Positions 5,650-5,819 of a stretch of 5,819 bases of DNA are shown piece after piece. Below the pieces are notes generated by a model. The model did not search any database, was not told the origin of the DNA, and saw nothing but the letters and a program-made list of their open reading frames with translations. The DNA lies in the NCBI GenBank assembly GCA_902806365.1, contig CADCWJ010000358.1, positions 1 to 5,819 of the forward strand, read 5' to 3'. The translations under genes and the position numbers were made by a program. This DNA comes from an uncultured Thermomicrobiales bacterium (GTDB lineage Bacteria > Chloroflexota > Chloroflexia > Thermomicrobiales > UBA6265). The number at the start of each line of letters is the position of its first letter. Position 1 is the first letter of the stretch.

Positions 5650-5819
5650 ATGCGTGTCGTGCGTTTCGGAATCGTTGGCGCGGGCACCATCGCGCAACGT
5701 GGGATTCTGCCTCACCTAAGCCAGGACGATGTCCAGGACCGCGTTGTCCTGGCGGCGGTCTGCGATCCGGTGCCGGGTCGCGCGGAGGCCGCCGCCCGGC
5801 GTTTCGGCATCCCATACCC
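5650..5819 (+). CDS. Gfo/Idh/MocA-family NAD(P)-dependent oxidoreductase, N-terminal part, cut by the right edge
   Basis: The ATG at 5650 is preceded by AAGGA (5638-5642) with seven bases of spacing. The visible 56 residues begin MRVVRFGIVGAGTIAQRGIL, with the Rossmann motif GIVGAGTIA (residues 7-15) typical of this family. The second strand ends in VLAAVCDP, where Asp39 is the residue that usually binds the adenosine ribose of NAD and favours NAD over NADP. The segment GRAEAAARRFGIPYP (43 to the window edge) is the usual third element (here A-A-x-x-F-G-I-P-Y). Family members oxidise or reduce sugars, inositols and related compounds in the cytoplasm. The substrate cannot be told without the C-terminal half, which lies beyond the window. 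It is divergent from the envelope-protein gene and probably starts a separate carbohydrate-related operon. Confidence 0.9.
   Translation, partial: MRVVRFGIVGAGTIAQRGILPHLSQDDVQDRVVLAAVCDPVPGRAEAAARRFGIPY

Overview
This GC-rich bacterial window carries six protein-coding genes, two of them cut by the window edges. The organism cannot be named from the sequence alone. The mix of paired DUF2382 stress-type proteins, a WGxxGxxG-motif membrane protein, a KimA-like permease with a C-terminal soluble domain and good Shine-Dalgarno sites would fit a high-GC terrestrial lineage such as Chloroflexota (Thermomicrobia-like) or Actinomycetota. That placement is inference.

Layout: (1) 1-571, minus strand, N-terminal part of a glyoxalase-like VOC protein that runs off the left edge. 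(2) 572-834, divergent intergenic region. (3) 835-1698, plus strand, a PRC-barrel + DUF2382 protein with a very basic C-terminal tail. (4) 1738-1768, a hairpin between two convergent genes. (5) 1789-2406, minus strand, a second DUF2382 protein. (6) 2571-4595, minus strand, a 674-residue 12-helix APC-superfamily permease that resembles KimA/KUP-type potassium transporters. (7) 4810-5184, minus strand, a small secreted or membrane protein with a signal peptide, a Thr/Glu-rich linker, a WGxxGxxG glycine/leucine segment and an unusual repeated cytoplasmic-type tail. (8) 5185-5649, divergent intergenic region. (9) 5650-5819, plus strand, the start of a Gfo/Idh/MocA-family oxidoreductase.

The central part (835-5184) reads as a likely stress or envelope-homeostasis cluster: two DUF2382 proteins (a family linked to general stress and dormancy through YsnF and AvaK), a probable cation or amino-acid permease, and a small envelope protein. 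Co-function is inferred only from proximity and family associations. No RNA genes, CRISPR arrays, insertion sequences or phage genes were seen. The points most worth a second look are the non-terminal WGxxGxxG motif followed by a 12-residue tandem repeat, the three-codon ORF overlapping the permease start as ATGA, and the convergent pair of divergent DUF2382 paralogues.
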